Part shown: positions 16,103 through 24,025 of the stretch, one piece after another
How positions within the stretch are numbered: position 1 is the stretch's first letter
How the letters are laid out: every line of letters starts with the position of its first letter
From: Saprospiraceae bacterium
Lineage (GTDB): Bacteria > Bacteroidota > Bacteroidia > Chitinophagales > Saprospiraceae
Direction: 5' to 3'
Length of the DNA: 43,458 nucleotides
Assembly (NCBI GenBank): GCA_020631355.1
Contig: JAHDHL010000043.1
Coordinates: 1-43,458 of the forward strand
Notes under the pieces: generated by a model
Database searches by the model: none
Told to the model about the DNA's origin: nothing
Seen by the model: only the letters and a program-made list of their open reading frames with translations
Position numbers and translations under genes: made by a program

Positions 16103-16699
16103 TTAGGATTCTCCCTTTCTTTTGGTCATTTCATCCCTGATCTTGGCAGCTTGTTCATAGTCCTCATTGCTCAGGACTTCCTCAAGCATTTCCTGAAGTT
16201 CCTCATCAGAGAATTTATTGAGGGAACCCTCCTTTTCTTCTCCTTTCCTTTTTGATCCCTTGGGAGAGGGTTTGCTTTTTTCCTGCGGTGATTCCAGAAT
16301 GATGCCTGCGCTATCCATGATGAATTCATAAGTATAGATCGGACAATCGAATCTTACGGCCAAGGCGATGGCATCGGAAGTCCTGGAATCTATCTCGTAC
16401 CTTTCGCCTCCTCTTACACAAACCAATCGGGAGTGGAAGATACCATCTATCAGGTTACTGATGATGACTTCCTTAAGGTCGATATCAAAAGTAAGAAGGG
16501 TATTCTTGAGCAAGTCGTGGGTCAGGGGGCGATTGGGAGTCATGCGCTCCATTGCAATGGCAATGGCCTGTGCTTCCGGTCCACCAATGACAATCGGTAA
16601 TCTGCGGTCTCCCTCCAATTCACCCAAAACGACAGCATAATTAGAAGATTGGGTAACGCTGTGGGAAAGTGCAACTATTTCCAGTTCAATTTTTTTCAT
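16103..16699 (-). CDS. Bifunctional nuclease family protein (DUF151) with UVR motif
   Basis: This 198-residue protein has an N-terminal bifunctional-nuclease domain (about 1-135). Hallmarks are LPIVIGGPEAQAIAIAME (34-51), RPLTHDLLKN and RTSDAIALAVRFDCPIY. A charged linker then leads to a C-terminal UvrB/UvrC-like motif (about 160-195, SNEDYEQAAKIRDEM). Plant and bacterial relatives have reported RNase and DNase activity. The UVR motif suggests docking to another protein such as a Clp or Uvr partner. The long leader and TACCTTTG box upstream suggest its own promoter. Confidence 0.92.
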   Translation of the reverse strand: MKKIELEIVALSHSVTQSSNYAVVLGELEGDRRLPIVIGGPEAQAIAIAMERMTPNRPLTHDLLKNTLLTFDIDLKEVIISNLIDGIFHSRLVCVRGGERYEIDSRTSDAIALAVRFDCPIYTYEFIMDSAGIILESPQEKSKPSPKGSKRKGEEKEGSLNKFSDEELQEMLEEVLSNEDYEQAAKIRDEMTKRKGES

Positions 16700-16967
16700 G
16701 AATCACTAGACATTGGACTGCTCTTTAGGCAGTCGTACTCGATATCAAAACCAGTACGATATATAATTTAATTCAAGATGGCTCTTTCAACATTCCAATA
16801 CCACATTTAAGGTAGAGCCGCCCAAAAGGCCTACAAAGGTAATATACTATATGCAGAATATCACAAGGGCCCTTAAAATAATTCGTTCGATGAAATGTGG
16901 CACTTCGTTATAACGCCATTGAGGCTAGGACTGTTTCAATTTTGGAAGTAAGAAGTCCTGTTTCATT
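16700..16967. promoter_or_regulatory. Nuclease gene promoter and long leader
   Basis: A minus-strand TACCTTTG (16834-16841) implies a start near 16829 and a leader of about 130 bases. The leader contains two small hairpins: GACTGC/GCAGTC (16716-16734), and GTACT/AGTAC around 16735-16762. A minus-strand TTG lies 22 bases further up (16864-16866). No gene is seen here. Confidence 0.5.
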
Positions 16968-16997
16968 AAAAAAGCCTCCTGTGGCACCACAGGAGGC
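16968..16997 (-). terminator. Terminator of the etf operon
   Basis: An 11-bp stem GCCTCCTGTGG/CCACAGGAGGC (16974-16984 and 16987-16997) is followed by six T on the minus strand, 28 bases after the etfA stop. The two-base CA gap means the apical pairs open to form the loop. Confidence 0.92.
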
Positions 16998-17025
16998 TTT
17001 GATATGCTTTCAAGCGAGAATTGGA

Positions 17026-17988
17026 TTAGGCATTCGCCTTAAAATTCTTCAGCGCTTCATTCAATTTTGGTACGACATCAAACAAGTCGGCACATACACC
17101 ATAGTCCGCAGCCTTGAAGAAAGGTGCCTCTGGGTCCTTGTTGATGACTACAATCACCTTGGAACTACTTACACCTGCAAGGTGCTGGATAGCTCCGGAA
17201 ATACCAATGGCAAAATATAGATTCGGACGAATCGCCACACCCGTTTGACCGACATGTTCGTGGTGAGGTCTCCAGTGTGTATCCGCAACAGGACGGCTAC
17301 ATGCAGTAGCGGCTCCTAGGATTTCAGCCATTTCCTCAATGATTCCCCAATTCTCAGGTCCTTTCATACCTCTACCGGCCGAAACAACCAATTCCGCCTC
17401 TGGAAGGGGAACCGTACCTTTTACACGACTTACTTCCTTTACGGAAACCCTTGATGCAGGAACTGCGGCCGCTAGTGCTTCAACTGGTGCATCAGACCCC
17501 ACAACCTCAGGTTGGAAACTATTACCCATTACGGAAATAACCTTGATGGCGGATTTGAGTTCCACCTCTGCAATGGCTTTTCCGGAAAATACGTTTTTCT
17601 TTACCTTGAATGATCCATCATTCGTAGGAATCTGATTCACACCGGGAGCGGAACCAGCACCCAATCGGGCAGATACGCAACCTACCAATCCCTTACCCGT
17701 GGAACCGTGCATCATTACAACGACGGTTGCACCAGCTGCTTCCACAGCAGCGGCAATCGCTCCTGTGTAGGCAAGACTATCGAAATTATTCAATGCAGCA
17801 TCTGCCACATGTAATACCTTGGATGCACCATATTGTCCCAATTGGGCGGCATTAGGAGCATCTCCCAAGCAAAGGGCCACACATTCCGTGCCTAGGACCT
17901 GAGCTGTTTTATAACCGTAGGTTACGGCTTCGAAGGCAGCTTTCTTGAATTCGCCGCCTTGGCTTTCTGCAAATACTAATACTGACAT
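17026..17988 (-). CDS. etfA: Electron transfer flavoprotein alpha subunit
   Basis: This 320-residue protein has an N-terminal adenine-nucleotide-hydrolase-like domain (about 1-185) and the C-terminal FAD domain: GRGMKGPENWGI (about 204-215), SRPVADTHWRPHHEHVGQTG, LYFAIGISGAIQHLAG and VVINKDPEAPFFKAADYG. These are the EtfA signatures for FAD binding. With EtfB it accepts electrons from acyl-CoA and other dehydrogenases and passes them to the quinone pool through ETF dehydrogenase. It follows etfB by 100 bases. Confidence 0.97.
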   Translation of the reverse strand: MSVLVFAESQGGEFKKAAFEAVTYGYKTAQVLGTECVALCLGDAPNAAQLGQYGASKVLHVADAALNNFDSLAYTGAIAAAVEAAGATVVVMMHGSTGKGLVGCVSARLGAGSAPGVNQIPTNDGSFKVKKNVFSGKAIAEVELKSAIKVISVMGNSFQPEVVGSDAPVEALAAAVPASRVSVKEVSRVKGTVPLPEAELVVSAGRGMKGPENWGIIEEMAEILGAATACSRPVADTHWRPHHEHVGQTGVAIRPNLYFAIGISGAIQHLAGVSSSKVIVVINKDPEAPFFKAADYGVCADLFDVVPKLNEALKNFKANA

Positions 17989-18088
17989 ATCTCAGTTTTT
18001 ATTTGGACTCTTAACAGAGTTGGATTAAAGAATGAACTCGGTTTGGCTAAGTGGCAATAGATGGCCACAATATCCTGATAGCCGAGTA

Positions 18089-18829
18089 TTAGATGATTTT
18101 GGCTTCCTCATGAAGTAGGCGAACCAATTCTTCCATGTTTTCAGGATCAACCATCTTACATGCAGCTTTGGCTGGGGGCAACTCATAACTCACCACAGAA
18201 GAAACATCCTCAAAGTCAACAGGAGATACCACATTGATAGGCTTTCTTCTTGCCTGCATGATTCCCCTCATGTTAGGGATTCTTTGTTCAGCCAAACCTT
18301 TTGCAGCAGAAAGTACGAATGGAGTATCCACCTCGATTGTTTCCTTTCCTCCTTCGATATCGCGCTTGATTGTAGCAGTATTGCCGTTCATCTCCATTTC
18401 ACTGGCATATGAAATGAATGGCATAGCCAACATGTCAGCTACCATTCCTCCTACTTCAGAACCATTGTAGTCAATCGTTTCCTTACCACAGAAAACCATA
18501 TCGTAATTCTGCTCCTTGGCATATTCTGCAATCTGCTTGGCTACATAAAGGCTGCTTGTTGGGTTACAGTCAATCCTTACAGCATCATCGGCTCCGATAG
18601 CCAATCCTTTTCTAATCACAGCATCATTGGATGCAGGACCTACATTGATTAGGGTAACCGTACCTCCTGTAGCTTCCTTTAGTTCCATTGCTCTTACTAG
18701 GGCATACCATTCGTCATAAGGGTTCATGATGAATGTAATCCCTGCTTCGTTGAACTCCGTATGATCAGCATTGAATGAAATCTTTGCCGTGGTATCGGGA
18801 GTTTTGCTTACACAAACCAGTAATTTCAT
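18089..18829 (-). CDS. etfB: Electron transfer flavoprotein beta subunit
   Basis: This 246-residue EtfB has the opening KLLVCVSKTPDT, NPYDEWYALVRAMELKE near 37-51, VFCGKETIDYNGSEVGGMVA near 110-128 (AMP binding) and LPFVLSAAKGLAEQRIPNMRGIM-like sequence near 165-190, including the recognition-loop region that docks to dehydrogenases. It binds AMP and forms the heterodimer with EtfA encoded next. Promoter: minus-strand TATATTTG at 18865-18872, leader about 30 bases. Confidence 0.97.
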   Translation of the reverse strand: MKLLVCVSKTPDTTAKISFNADHTEFNEAGITFIMNPYDEWYALVRAMELKEATGGTVTLINVGPASNDAVIRKGLAIGADDAVRIDCNPTSSLYVAKQIAEYAKEQNYDMVFCGKETIDYNGSEVGGMVADMLAMPFISYASEMEMNGNTATIKRDIEGGKETIEVDTPFVLSAAKGLAEQRIPNMRGIMQARRKPINVVSPVDFEDVSSVVSYELPPAKAACKMVDPENMEELVRLLHEEAKII

Positions 18830-18864
18830 ATGATATATTTATAATATTATTGTGAATTTCACCG

Positions 18865-18872
18865 CAAATATA
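18865..18872 (-). promoter_or_regulatory. -7 box of the etfB-etfA operon
   Basis: TATATTTG on the minus strand lies 36 bases before the etfB start. A TTTTG occurs about 14 bases upstream, closer than usual for a -33 element. It is arranged divergently with the TPR gene promoter about 55 bases away. Confidence 0.55.
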
Positions 18873-18927
18873 TGGGATATGGGAATCAAAAGCGAATTTT
18901 CGCTAAATCATAAAAAACAATATTCCA

Positions 18928-18935
18928 TAACTTTG
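18928..18935 (+). promoter_or_regulatory. -7 box of the TPR gene
   Basis: TAACTTTG precedes the TPR gene start by 20 bases, implying a leader of about 15 bases. Confidence 0.55.
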
Positions 18936-18955
18936 GCGCAAAAATACAAACTTAT

Positions 18956-19288
18956 ATGTCTCAAAGATTGGAATTGTTGAAATCCATGCTGGAAAAGAAT
19001 CCAAAGGATTCATTTTTACTATTTGCCATTGCAAAGGAATATGAGGGATTAGGACAAGAGGATGAAGCACTTTCCTTTTTTTTGAATCTCAAGCAAACAC
19101 AACCTGATTACGTGGGTTTATATTATCATCTGGGTAAACTCTATGAACGTAAGGAAGAAATTGAAACAGCTTTCTTTACTTACAGGGAAGGAATGGAAGT
19201 GGCCCGAAAGGCAGGAGACCAACACGCCTTGGGTGAATTGGCTGCTGCAAAACTCAATCTGGGTGATGATGATGACTTTGATGACTAG
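18956..19288 (+). CDS. Small tetratricopeptide-repeat protein
   Basis: This 110-residue cytosolic protein consists of about two and a half TPR units: KDSFLLFAIAKEYEGLGQED (residues 16-35), a second from PDYVGLYYHLGKLYERKEE, and a third helix pair near 70-90. It ends in an acidic tail (NLGDDDDFDD). It is expected to be a protein-binding scaffold without catalysis. It is followed by nth after 87 bases and may share its message. Small orphan TPR proteins of this kind are common in Bacteroidota; the partner is unknown. Confidence 0.85.
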   Translation: MSQRLELLKSMLEKNPKDSFLLFAIAKEYEGLGQEDEALSFFLNLKQTQPDYVGLYYHLGKLYERKEEIETAFFTYREGMEVARKAGDQHALGELAAAKLNLGDDDDFDD

Positions 19289-19375
19289 ATTCCTGGATGA
19301 TTCAACAATAGATGTCCGAACATGGTGTTTCTAGCATCAGTTGGCTTTTAGTCTAACATCTCAAACTTATTCAAC

Positions 19376-20023
19376 ATGGAAAAAAGAATAACCAAAAAAG
19401 AAAAGGCTACGGCCATCATGGAAATCTTGGAGGACTTATATCCCGAGACACCCGTGCCGTTGGACCATACATCACCATACACATTACTTATTGCTGTATT
19501 ATTGTCTGCCCAGTGTACAGATGAACGTGTGAATCAAGTTACTCCTGCCTTATTTGAATTGGCGGACAACCCCTTTGACATGGCCCAGCAAAAGGTGGAG
19601 GATATCAAGGCGATTATTAGACCATGTGGATTGTCGCCTAGGAAATCCAAGGCCATTTATGACTTGTCGCACATCCTTATTGATAAGTATGACGGTGAAG
19701 TACCTCAAAGTTTTGAGGCCTTGGAAGAATTGCCAGGGGTAGGGCACAAGACGGCTTCCGTAGTCATGTCCCAAGCATTTGGTGTGCCTGCTTTTCCGGT
19801 GGATACGCACATTCATCGTTTAGCATACCGATGGACACTGAGTACCGGCAAGAACGTCGATAAGACCGAAAAGGATTTGAAGCGACTCTTTCCAAGGGAG
19901 TCATGGAATAAGCTTCATCTTCAGATTATCTTTTTTGGTAGGGAGTATTGTCCTGCCAGAGGACATGATGTTGATAGTTGCCCGATTTGCAGCCAGTATG
20001 GAAGAAAGAACATGAAGCGTTGA
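19376..20023 (+). CDS. nth: Endonuclease III (DNA glycosylase/AP lyase)
   Basis: This 215-residue base-excision repair enzyme removes oxidised pyrimidines and cleaves the AP site. The helix-hairpin-helix LPGVGHKTASVV carries the Schiff-base Lys125, and PVDTHIHRLAYR carries the catalytic Asp143, matching E. coli Lys120 and Asp138. LLSAQCTDERVN is conserved. The C-terminal iron-sulfur loop is unusual: Cys192-x9-Cys202-x2-Cys205 with no fourth Cys before the end, unlike the Cys-x6-Cys-x2-Cys-x5-Cys of E. coli. The cluster may be absent or ligated differently. Confidence 0.95.
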   Translation: MEKRITKKEKATAIMEILEDLYPETPVPLDHTSPYTLLIAVLLSAQCTDERVNQVTPALFELADNPFDMAQQKVEDIKAIIRPCGLSPRKSKAIYDLSHILIDKYDGEVPQSFEALEELPGVGHKTASVVMSQAFGVPAFPVDTHIHRLAYRWTLSTGKNVDKTEKDLKRLFPRESWNKLHLQIIFFGREYCPARGHDVDSCPICSQYGRKNMKR

Positions 20024-20038
20024 CCCGTTCTAAAATAG

Positions 20039-20074
20039 GAAGCAGCATCCATTCATTTGATTGGATACTGCTTC
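20039..20074. terminator. Bidirectional terminator between nth and the T9SS cargo genes
   Basis: GAAGCAG (20039-20045) pairs with CTGCTTC (20068-20074), and ATCCA with TGGAT inside. It lies between convergent genes. T-rich flanks are modest (TATTTTA on the minus-strand side), so it is a plausible shared terminator. Confidence 0.65.
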
Positions 20075-20098
20075 TATTGATTGAGTGTTAATTTGCTT

Positions 20099-23000
20099 TT
20101 ATTGTGCGATGAGCCTACCTGAGCCTACTCGTTCCTTACCGATTTTGAGTTCATATAAGTAAACTCCCTTTGGTAGTCCCTCTTTCTGGTAATAATACAT
20201 TTCATCCTGGAATTGTCTGGATTCAATCAGTTTTCCTGCAACATCATAAAAGAACAATGAGAATGTGGTGCCTTGTGGGAACCCTCTTGTCTCCACTGTG
20301 AATTCATCTTCGAACGGATTCGGATAGATAGCAAAGTAATTCTCCTCCTCTGTATCCAGTTTACAGGAAACTTCAGAACCCATAACCGTATGGTTGGAAA
20401 TTCTTCCGTCAACGTATGAATGCTTGAAAATGAAGTCTGACGGAAAGATGTTCTCATCTTCATTCAGGATACTGAATTTGGCATAGAAGAAGACTGTGTT
20501 GGGTGCCTGTATTCCCTCCTCCCATTTGGAATATGAGGTGAATAGGATATCGCCATTGTCTATCTGGTTATAGGCCATTCCTATATCATCATTAGAGGGA
20601 GAGCCATGTGTATATCCATCAAATGATAACTTGGCTGAGTTATAATCCATTACAAAATCAATGGCTTTGACCCATTCTTGGTCATTCACATAAATAGGAA
20701 TCAGGATACTGCATTCCTCCTCAATGATTACGGATTCGTCAATATTCATGCTAACGATAGGTTCTTCGTCCAATCGCAGCGCAGCTGCTGAATTATCCCA
20801 GGAACCATCCGTATCTCCAAGAAGAATACCCCTGAAGTCAGTTGGTGATGGATAGCTACAAGTTCCGTCATTGGTTATCGGAATCTCATAACAGAAAGAA
20901 GTCTGAGGGATGTTCAGCCTATGGAAACCCGAACCATCATCGAAAGGATAGGTACTACTTATTTGGTATTGGTTGGTATTGTCAACAGTATGATTGTCTA
21001 CGAATAACCAATCCTTGGAAGCGTCTATTGTGTTCTCATTCCATAGTTGTGGATACTCTCCGATATTGAGTGTAATTCGATTTTGTATATGAGTGATATC
21101 TCCTGCTGTTACACTTCCGTTCATATTTACATCCATGGCGATCATTTGGTAAGGCGATGGTGAGAAAAGTGGGTCGAGTGTAGTGACGAGATGTGTCCAG
21201 TAACAATCCATACCATTAATGATAGGCATGACTTGGACATTATTATCAATATCCCTTTCCAATTGTATATGGGAATCATCAACAGTATTGAAATAAAACG
21301 AACCATTCAGGTCGGGTTGTGTCAGATTGCTCTGGTTCGGCCAACAATTGGAGTCCGTTCCTCCTATTTGGGTCAGGTTGTAAGTACTTGGATTGTCTGT
21401 ATCGTATTTTAATGGACGTGCTGTATCATCCCAAAAAGTAACCTGTGATTGCAACATGGAATTACTGCCTGTATTGGATGCCCATCCATCATCAGCGCAG
21501 CCCTGAACGATATCAATTTCATAACTTTCAATTAGATTATCAATGGAGAATTCAGCATTCAATGGATTGGGACCATAGAATGAAGCAAGGGGTTCGAATT
21601 CAATACATGCAATCTCGCCACTCCCTGTAAATGACGTGCCTACAGGAGCGGCAGATGTGTAATAAATGGTCAGACAAACCATGTTGGGAAACGAATTGGC
21701 ATTGATGGCATAGGTAGCATTAGGGTCACTATCCAAAACGACTGAACCCAAGTCTGCAAAACCTGTCGGTGCCATAAGTGATGGATCATATACCAGACAA
21801 TAGTCCATGCCTATCATTCCGTTCGTTATATCTCCTTTGGTCATCAGTGGAAGACAGAATGAATTATCCCCCATTGCTTGGCAACTCAATTCGAGTTGAC
21901 CTAATTCATAATGACAGGTATCAACGATGTTTTCTGTAATCGTTACGGACAATTGGGTACCACATCCATTATCCAAATTTCCAACATATACGGTATAGGT
22001 GCCTGGTTCGGTCACGACCAATGTGGATGTACTATTATTCTGTTGCCACCAATTATAAGTGTAGTTACCCATTCCGATAACTTCAAGTGGAATACTCGTT
22101 GTTGTATTGGTTAGTTCCGTAGTAGGGTAGTCTAAGATTACATTAGGAATGGAGAAGTCAGCATCCAAGGAAATGGATGCTTCTGAAGTACATCCATTCA
22201 AATCCGTTACAGTTACTGAGAATACCTCTGGTGCTGTAATTAATGCAGGAATAGATTCTCCATTAGAGCCATCAGACCAAATATAGGAATAGTCCCCCGG
22301 ATTATTAGGGGGAGGATTTGAAATGGCAGTCAAGGCAATCGTCGGATTATCACAACTGGCTATGGGACTGCTCGCTTCGATGAATGTATTCAAGGCGCAA
22401 GGCGGACTGATAGTGATGGATTCGCATTCGGAACAGATATTACTACAGTCATCGAATGCAAAGTAACATAGATTGTAGGTGCCCGGATTCAAATCAAAAG
22501 GATAGTTGGATGTAGCTACAACCTGTCCGTTTACTTCGATATAACCGAAATCATAATTAGCTGTGAGACTAACTGTCGCTGTACCATCGGTATTATAACT
22601 GATGTTGGGTGTGAATGAAGCATCACAAGGGAAAGTTGGTGTACATCCGAGATCTTCTGTAATCGTTACGGAGAATTGTGTTCCACATCCATTATCCAAA
22701 TCGCCGACATAAACGGTGTAAGTACCCGGTTCGGTCACGACCAATGTGGACGTACTATTGTTTTGTTGCCACCAATTATAGGTGAGATTGCCTGTTCCGA
22801 TAACTTCCAAGGTAATACTGGTCACCGTATTGGTGAGTTCTGTGGTTGGATAATTCAAGAATGCATTTGGTACGGAAAAGTCAGCATCGACCTGTATCGT
22901 TGCTTCAGCTGAGCAGCCATAAATATCCGTTACCGTTACGGTGTGGGTTTCCGGGCCCGTAGGAAGTGTAAAATTGAATTCTCCTATTGTACCATTGGAC

Positions 23001-24001
23001 CATTGGTATGTATAGTCATTGGGTGTAGCGGGAGGTAGATTCGGAATGGCAGTGAGACCAATAGTAGGAGCGTTGCAATCAGCTATTATATGTGTTGCAT
23101 CTATGGTCACATCCTGTACACAAACTGTGATTTGCTGGCATTCTGAGCATTGGTAAAAACCGCAATTGTCCAATGCATAATAACATAATTCATAAATACC
23201 AGACGTAGTGAATTGGTGTTGGAGCGTAATTCCGCTACTGATATATTGATTATCAATATACCAATCTCCGAACCATGCATTACTGGTAGTGGAAAGCATG
23301 CCATTCCCATCAACGAAATATGCAAAGAACGGGTCGCAGAATTCACAGAATTCAATATTCACATTCACAGATGCAGAACCCGTAAATGGACCATTGGAAA
23401 GTGTCGCCACACACAAGTAATCGTTTTCCATGATTGTATCCGTAAGTATGGAATCACAATCATTGGTACATAGACTATCGTTCAGTATGTCAGTATCACT
23501 GAGGATATCGGCACATTGGCATAGGATATCATTATCGGGATCATTATCCTGTAGGATTTGGTTGCAACAATCATTCGTGTATGTGATATTGGCGGTATTG
23601 GTATAGGTGAATGGAGTATCATAGCCACCCCAGGGGAATTCCAGAAAAGTACTGATGATTAGTGTGGCGGTTTCTCCGGGAGGTATGGTGTCATTCCAAG
23701 TTACGACAGAAGTATTGGCATCGAAAGTGTATACCCCCTCCGTTGAACTTAGGTTATTGATAATTGGGGCATAAGGTTGGTTGAATGAGAAACTATCCCT
23801 CATATCATCCACCATTTCATAAATGATGGGGCATAATCCATTATTCGTGACCTCAATTGTGAAGTTGAGGGGTTCTTGTTGGATGGGTGAGACGAATACG
23901 AAATTCTGATCAACCGATTTATTGATGGTCAGTTGGGCTTGGAGTCCCATTGGGCCCAAGATGATGATACAAGTTGTAAAGAATGTGATAATTCCTTTCA
24001 T
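20099..24001 (-). CDS. Large T9SS-secreted multidomain surface protein with dockerin-like motif
   Basis: This 1300-residue protein has a signal peptide (about 1-23). A DUF11-like domain (25-140) is followed by an unusual Asp/Cys-rich segment (144-197) and two long tandem Ig/PKD-like units (about 215-455 and 456-696). These have 241-residue periodicity and are rich in Cys pairs. Next come a cohesin-like region (725-810), a dockerin-like calcium loop AMDVNMNGSVTAGDITHI (about 950-970), a second cohesin-like region (1095-1175) and a T9SS type A tail (1220-1300, YPNPFEDEF). It is probably a cell-surface adhesin or matrix protein. It follows the 980-residue gene by 24 bases and is presumably co-transcribed. 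Confidence 0.9.
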   Translation of the reverse strand: MKGIITFFTTCIIILGPMGLQAQLTINKSVDQNFVFVSPIQQEPLNFTIEVTNNGLCPIIYEMVDDMRDSFSFNQPYAPIINNLSSTEGVYTFDANTSVVTWNDTIPPGETATLIISTFLEFPWGGYDTPFTYTNTANITYTNDCCNQILQDNDPDNDILCQCADILSDTDILNDSLCTNDCDSILTDTIMENDYLCVATLSNGPFTGSASVNVNIEFCEFCDPFFAYFVDGNGMLSTTSNAWFGDWYIDNQYISSGITLQHQFTTSGIYELCYYALDNCGFYQCSECQQITVCVQDVTIDATHIIADCNAPTIGLTAIPNLPPATPNDYTYQWSNGTIGEFNFTLPTGPETHTVTVTDIYGCSAEATIQVDADFSVPNAFLNYPTTELTNTVTSITLEVIGTGNLTYNWWQQNNSTSTLVVTEPGTYTVYVGDLDNGCGTQFSVTITEDLGCTPTFPCDASFTPNISYNTDGTATVSLTANYDFGYIEVNGQVVATSNYPFDLNPGTYNLCYFAFDDCSNICSECESITISPPCALNTFIEASSPIASCDNPTIALTAISNPPPNNPGDYSYIWSDGSNGESIPALITAPEVFSVTVTDLNGCTSEASISLDADFSIPNVILDYPTTELTNTTTSIPLEVIGMGNYTYNWWQQNNSTSTLVVTEPGTYTVYVGNLDNGCGTQLSVTITENIVDTCHYELGQLELSCQAMGDNSFCLPLMTKGDITNGMIGMDYCLVYDPSLMAPTGFADLGSVVLDSDPNATYAINANSFPNMVCLTIYYTSAAPVGTSFTGSGEIACIEFEPLASFYGPNPLNAEFSIDNLIESYEIDIVQGCADDGWASNTGSNSMLQSQVTFWDDTARPLKYDTDNPSTYNLTQIGGTDSNCWPNQSNLTQPDLNGSFYFNTVDDSHIQLERDIDNNVQVMPIINGMDCYWTHLVTTLDPLFSPSPYQMIAMDVNMNGSVTAGDITHIQNRITLNIGEYPQLWNENTIDASKDWLFVDNHTVDNTNQYQISSTYPFDDGSGFHRLNIPQTSFCYEIPITNDGTCSYPSPTDFRGILLGDTDGSWDNSAAALRLDEEPIVSMNIDESVIIEEECSILIPIYVNDQEWVKAIDFVMDYNSAKLSFDGYTHGSPSNDDIGMAYNQIDNGDILFTSYSKWEEGIQAPNTVFFYAKFSILNEDENIFPSDFIFKHSYVDGRISNHTVMGSEVSCKLDTEEENYFAIYPNPFEDEFTVETRGFPQGTTFSLFFYDVAGKLIESRQFQDEMYYYQKEGLPKGVYLYELKIGKERVGSGRLIAQ
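21933..23063 (-). repeat. Internal 723-bp tandem duplication
   Basis: Sequence around 21933-22340 is repeated at 22656-23063 with a 723-base (241-codon) offset, checked at two places (TCTGTAATCGTTACGGA and the GAATGGCAGT region). Stretches such as CGGTTCGGTCACGACCAATG are identical between copies while other parts have diverged. It encodes the two tandem Ig/PKD-like units. Confidence 0.85.
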
Positions 24002-24025
24002 GGTTTCTGTTTTATTCAGGATGAA

